From Owenia fusiformis (Eukaryota; Annelida; Polychaeta; Sabellida; Oweniidae): 64,000 nt of DNA. The notes under the pieces are model-generated. The model was not told the origin of the DNA. It worked only from the letters and a program-made list of their open reading frames with translations, and did not search any database. Location of the stretch: NCBI GenBank assembly GCA_903813345.2, contig CAIIXF020000002.1, positions 3,880,001 through 3,944,000 on the forward strand. The letters run 5' to 3'. This document shows positions 60,340 through 64,000 of this stretch, in pieces; position 1 is the stretch's first letter; every line of letters starts with the position of its first letter. The position numbers were made by a program, and so were the translations under genes.

Positions 60340-62319
60340 AACAAAATGACTCTCATGTATATACATCAGCGATCTCCCCATCATTATCCCAACGAGCAAA
60401 GTTCGGTAGGGATATAGTGAAGCCCTCTGTCCGTCAGTCCATCGTGCCCGGAAGATAACTCGAATTCTAGTTGACAGATTTTCTCAATATTTGGTGAAAA
60501 GATGTATATTGGTGAATAGTTTTTCAGTGATCTCCCCATCATTAAAACAAGTGGACAATCCACCCACTTAAGATTTTGAAAAAAGCTTTACACCCAGCGA
60601 AGAATTAATTTATACCAACAAGATAATGCCAGAAATCGTGAAAAGGGCATATTCTGGTCAGTAAATAGGAATTTGCTTCCACCATCTTCCTAAGCAGGTA
60701 TCCAGAATCTGTACCTCCATCTTCCCCCTGCTATAACCAATTTGGAAGCGCCCGATTAAACTGAATCATGTGATCTAATTATGCGCTATGACTTATACAT
60801 GATTTCTGTCGCAGTAAAGTTCATCTTTGTAAAATTATTTTTCTTTAAAAGATTGGAAAAACTTTATATCGAAATCAAATGTTTTCGAAAAAATCAACTG
60901 TAATTTTAGAAAAACAATAGAAAAGAGTCTACTTGAAAAAAACTAGAAAATTTTGCAAGGAAATTTTTATTTTATTTTAAGTTGCCACTTTTGCGTTCAG
61001 TGTTAATGAACACAACCATTGGATTATTCACAATTGAATTTCAGTGACTGCCCCCCCCTTCCAAAGTATAATCACATGAAAAGTGTTTTAAATCTTTGTC
61101 ATTTTAATTTTTTACCTGGTTAAATCTGGTTTCCATATCCCATAAGGGCATTTTATAATTTCTGGATTTAGCAAATGAAAATCGTGGAAAAGCAAGTGTT
61201 AGTTACTTTTGATAGTGAAATATTGTTATAGTCTCCAACTTTTTTTTCTTTTAGGCGTTCAAAGTTCATAACAAATGGCAGGTGGTTATATTTTACATGC
61301 CAAAGCCTTTATTATTTTACTGGTGTACATGTATTTACATTTCATTTTCTAAAATATGTGTGTAGTGAATATAGTAGGCCTAATTATGAATTGTTACATA
61401 CAAACATTGCTCGTATCATAAGATAAAAATCCTTACTCGCTGTAGAATAGTCTTGCCCAAGTTTGCCTCTTTTACTTATCTTGATTTCTATTGATTCAAG
61501 ATCGGGATAAGTAAAAAAGTACAGACTTGGGCAAGGCTAGCTGTAGACGTGAAAAATTGTATATCGATTAATGCCAAACTGATATCATCTGAGTTTTTGT
61601 GTCATGTGACTTTGCTTAACCAATCACAGAAAAGGAAGCATGACAATAGGATAAATCTATATAGCTATTTTATTTAGCATGTCATAGTCAAATAGAAGAA
61701 ATTGTATAGTGTATACATAAGTAATGTACAATAAATATTCATAAACAAAATATTCGTTGTAATTTGTATGTTATATTGAATTTTTATTTCACATTTACAA
61801 GTGAACTCTGAATCGAATAATAAAAAACCTTTTTATCTGAACATCTCTGTAATCCGAACACCTCTCAATATGAACACTTTCTCCCAATCCCAATTTTGTA
61901 ATTTTCCAGTGACACCCTTGTTTAGGAAACCTTGATATGTGAACACCTCCCAATATGAACACTTTCTTCCGATCAAAATTTTGTAATTTTCCATTGACAC
62001 CCTTGTTTAAGAAACCTTGAAATGTGAACACCTCCAAATATGAACACCTCCAAATATGAACACTTTCTTCCGATCCCAATTTTGTAATTTTTCATTGACA
62101 CCCTTGTTTAAGAAACCTTGAAAGTTGAAATGTGACCAGCAGCTACTATTCCTTTAGTTTTTATTTCATTATACTTGTCTGGTCCAGTCCTGAAGGTTTA
62201 ATTTACCAAAACAAAATAAATATTAATTAATATAAAAACTCTAATCAAGCACTTTCGCTTGACCTTTTTGGAAGTGAGATCAGCAGTCACTCAAACATTG
62301 TCAAGACCCATTGAAAAAA
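60340..62319. other. MED7 3' region and gap to the dehydrogenase gene
   Basis: A fragment at 60369-60470 (gcgatctccccatcatta... and ctgtccgtcagtccatcg) has a partial direct repeat at about 60530-60545, like an interspersed repeat tail. A hairpin at about 61450-61530 (ttgcccaagt...cttatc / gataag...acttgggcaa). AATAAA at 61730-61735 could end the MED7 transcript. Confidence 0.4.
61850..62120. repeat. Tandem repeat, about 85-bp unit, three copies
   Basis: aatatgaacactttcttccg, caattttgtaattttccatt and gacacccttgtttaagaaac recur in order. Confidence 0.85.
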
Positions 62320-62475
62320 TTATGGGATGGGGAGATTCCTGCCGCCATCTATTGGTAGGATTGCTCCTGTTATGAACCCAGAGTCTTCTGAGGCGAGGAA
62401 TGTTACAGCTTTTGCAACATCCTCTGTTGTTCCAAGTTTGCCAAGAGGATGAGCTGACACTTGGGATTCATAGAA
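62320..62475 (-). CDS. SDR last exon
   Basis: 51 codons plus TAA (62320-62322). Acceptor CTCTTCCAG. It contains [16 protein letters not shown] and the [13 protein letters not shown]-terminal motif. Confidence 0.9.
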   Translation of the reverse strand, partial: FYESQVSAHPLGKLGTTEDVAKAVTFLASEDSGFITGAILPIDGGRNLPIP

Positions 62476-63615
62476 CTGGAAGAGAATGTAAAATGATCAC
62501 ATTTAAGCATTCTGATACTCATAGTATCTCAGTCTCTCTGTTGCAGAAGGATAGAGATGGAGAGGGCGTGGCTTACCACGATGACATTTAAGTGCAATTC
62601 AACAATTTCCATACATTATTTGACGGATAGCTCAAATCATTTTTCCAATTATCAAAAGTATTGAAAAATGAAAACACAGTATTTTTTTGTTGAGATTTCT
62701 TCCAACATTTTACTCTTTGTCCTTAATTGCCACTTTAAAGAGATGTTCACACTCACAAGTTTTACTGAATATATATATTAGGGGTAACTCTCTTTCTTAC
62801 CCCTTTAACTTCTTCCTCAGTGAATTCTCCTGATTTTGTTAAAAGTCCTGATGGCACTACACCAGGGCTAAAACAAACAAACAAACAAACAAACAAACAA
62901 TGCATAATGCAAATCACATCTGAAATCTAATTTCTTTTAATAAATGTTTGTACTGCACTATTGAGTGGTATATATTTGATCAATATTGTTTCCACAATTT
63001 GTGAAAATCATCAAAAACAGAAGCTTTCCTTTTGGTATAAGAGAGTAAAAACAGAAGCTTTCCTTTTGGTATAAGAGAGTAAAAACAGAAGCTTTCCTTT
63101 TGGTATACTTGAGTAAAAACAGAAGCTTTCCTTTTGGTATAAGAGAGTAAAAACAGAAGCTTTCCTTTTGGTATAAGATAGTAAAACAGAAGCTTTCCTT
63201 TTGGTATAAGAGAGTAAAAACAGAAGCTTTCCTTTTGGTATAAGAGAGTAAAAACAGAAGCTTTCCTTTTGGTATAATTGAGTAAAAACAGAAGCTTTCC
63301 TTTTGGTATAAGAGAGTAAAAACAGAAGCTTTCCTTTTGGTATAAGAGAGTAAAAACAGAAGCTTTCCTTTTTGTATAATTGAGTAAAAACAGAAGCTTT
63401 CCTTTTGGTATAAGAGAGTAAAAGCAGAAGCTTTCCTTTTGGTATAAGAGAGTAAAAACACAAGCTTTCCTTTTGGTATAATTGAGTTAAAACAGAAGCT
63501 TTCCTTTTGGTTTAAGAGAGTAAAAACAGAAGCTTTCCTTTTGGTATAAGAGAGTGTTACTTGAATATATAAACTTACTTGACAGAATTGCACCTGACTT
63601 TCTTTTTTGCCAACT
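62320..63615 (-). CDS. Short-chain dehydrogenase/reductase, C-terminal three exons (partial)
   Basis: Classical SDRs are NAD(P)(H)-dependent oxidoreductases. The exons are 63579-63615, 62801-62867 and 62320-62475, with matching phases and GT-AG junctions. Together they encode [16 protein letters not shown] (the strand after the active-site helix), then [29 protein letters not shown] and [20 protein letters not shown], ending GGRNLPIP. The HPLG, FLAS, ITG and DGG words are typical of FabG-like classical SDRs. The cofactor-binding TGxxxGIG and the catalytic YxxxK lie upstream, outside the window, so substrate and cofactor cannot be judged. AAG|GTAACC on the minus strand at about 63995-64000 may be the next exon's donor. 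Confidence 0.88.
62801..62867 (-). CDS. SDR penultimate exon
   Basis: [20 protein letters not shown] plus KG. Acceptor GTTTTAG, donor GGG|GTAAG. A (caaa)n run lies just upstream of the acceptor. Confidence 0.88.
63010..63555. repeat. Minisatellite, 34-bp unit, about 16 copies (SDR intron)
   Basis: aaaacagaagctttcctttt plus ggtataagagagta. The array ends about 20 bases from the splice donor of the 37-nt exon. Long minus-strand open frames across it follow from the unit and are not genes. Confidence 0.95.
63579..63615 (-). CDS. SDR antepenultimate exon (37 nt)
   Basis: [11 protein letters not shown] within split codons, phase 1 in and 2 out. The VRxNSVNPG word across the junction supports the splice. 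Confidence 0.85.
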
Positions 63616-63681
63616 CTGAAATGTGTCACATATGATGGTCATGTATGGGTCTTTATTCAACAACAATAAGGCTGTTGTAAG

Positions 63682-63885
63682 CAGGCCCGTAGCCTACTCG
63701 AACTCATCGAACCCTCCCCCCCTCCCCCTGGCCAAAAGTTCTTTCAAAATCATGCAGTTTTTCATCATTCTGAGCACATTTTAAGTGATTTTGGCCATTT
63801 TTGGACCGAAATTGTCAAAAGTGAACCCCCCTGGAAATTTTCAAAAAGCGACCCTCCCCCCTGGCAAATCCTGGCTACGGGCCTG
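63682..63885 (-). mobile_element. MITE with cagrcccgtagccagg ends, copy 2
   Basis: caggcccgtagcc at the left and cctggctacgggcctg-type end at the right. gtaag directly flanks both sides (63677-63681 and 63886-63890), a likely target duplication. Inverted relative to 59473-59676. Confidence 0.85.
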
Positions 63886-64000
63886 GTAAGGCATACATGT
63901 AATACAGGGTGACCCCGAAATATACCCAAATCAAAAAGGTATGGTATCATAATTTCATGAGATCTCAAAATTAGTGTGAAACAGAAAATTAGGTTACCTT

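Noticed and set aside
62958-63629. Long minus-strand open frames (223 and 150 codons)
   Set aside because: They follow the 34-bp minisatellite, repeat a single short peptide, and lie in an SDR intron.

Overview
The window is nuclear DNA of an animal. Protein genes are split by GT-AG introns, the sequence is AT-rich and full of repeats, and the gene content is metazoan: a Tec/Btk-family tyrosine kinase, Mediator subunit 7, a short-chain dehydrogenase and a tetratricopeptide (TPR) protein. The many tandem arrays, foldback elements and Gypsy-type retroelement suggest a marine invertebrate, probably a lophotrochozoan such as a mollusc. That placement is inference.

Layout. 1-13851 is a nest of insertions. 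A TPR-repeat gene fragment (12126-13851, frameshifted) abuts the 3' LTR of a Gypsy-type retroelement (1-12125). That retroelement is split between its reverse transcriptase and RNase H regions by an 8.2-kb DNA element (1768-9972) with long terminal inverted repeats and a TTA target duplication. 13852-29600 holds no convincing host gene. It contains foldback elements, two inverted copies of a composite element, an ORF1-only LINE relic (about 19500-20970) and tandem repeats.

29648-54382 (minus strand) is a complete Tec-family kinase gene. I reassembled its exons by hand: 17 coding exons are used per transcript, all junctions are GT-AG and all phases agree. The predicted protein is 640 aa with PH, BTK zinc motif, proline-rich, SH3, SH2 and kinase parts. 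An eighteenth exon (38261-38382) is a diverged tandem duplicate of the exon for the C-terminal half of the SH2 domain. It has the same phases, so the two can only be used as alternatives. Several minisatellites in this gene have units that straddle exon-intron boundaries.

56300-57620 is the divergent promoter region between the kinase gene and MED7 (plus strand, 58730-60339, two coding exons, 222 aa). It contains a roughly 270-bp inverted repeat whose arms each carry a similar splice donor pointing outward. 62320-63615 (minus) is the 3' end of a short-chain dehydrogenase gene that continues past the window.

The candidates for something undescribed are the alternative SH2 exons, the arrays built from splice junctions (which include possible alternative SH3 mini-exons), and the mirror-image promoter. 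All calls come from reading the sequence. No alignment or search was run.
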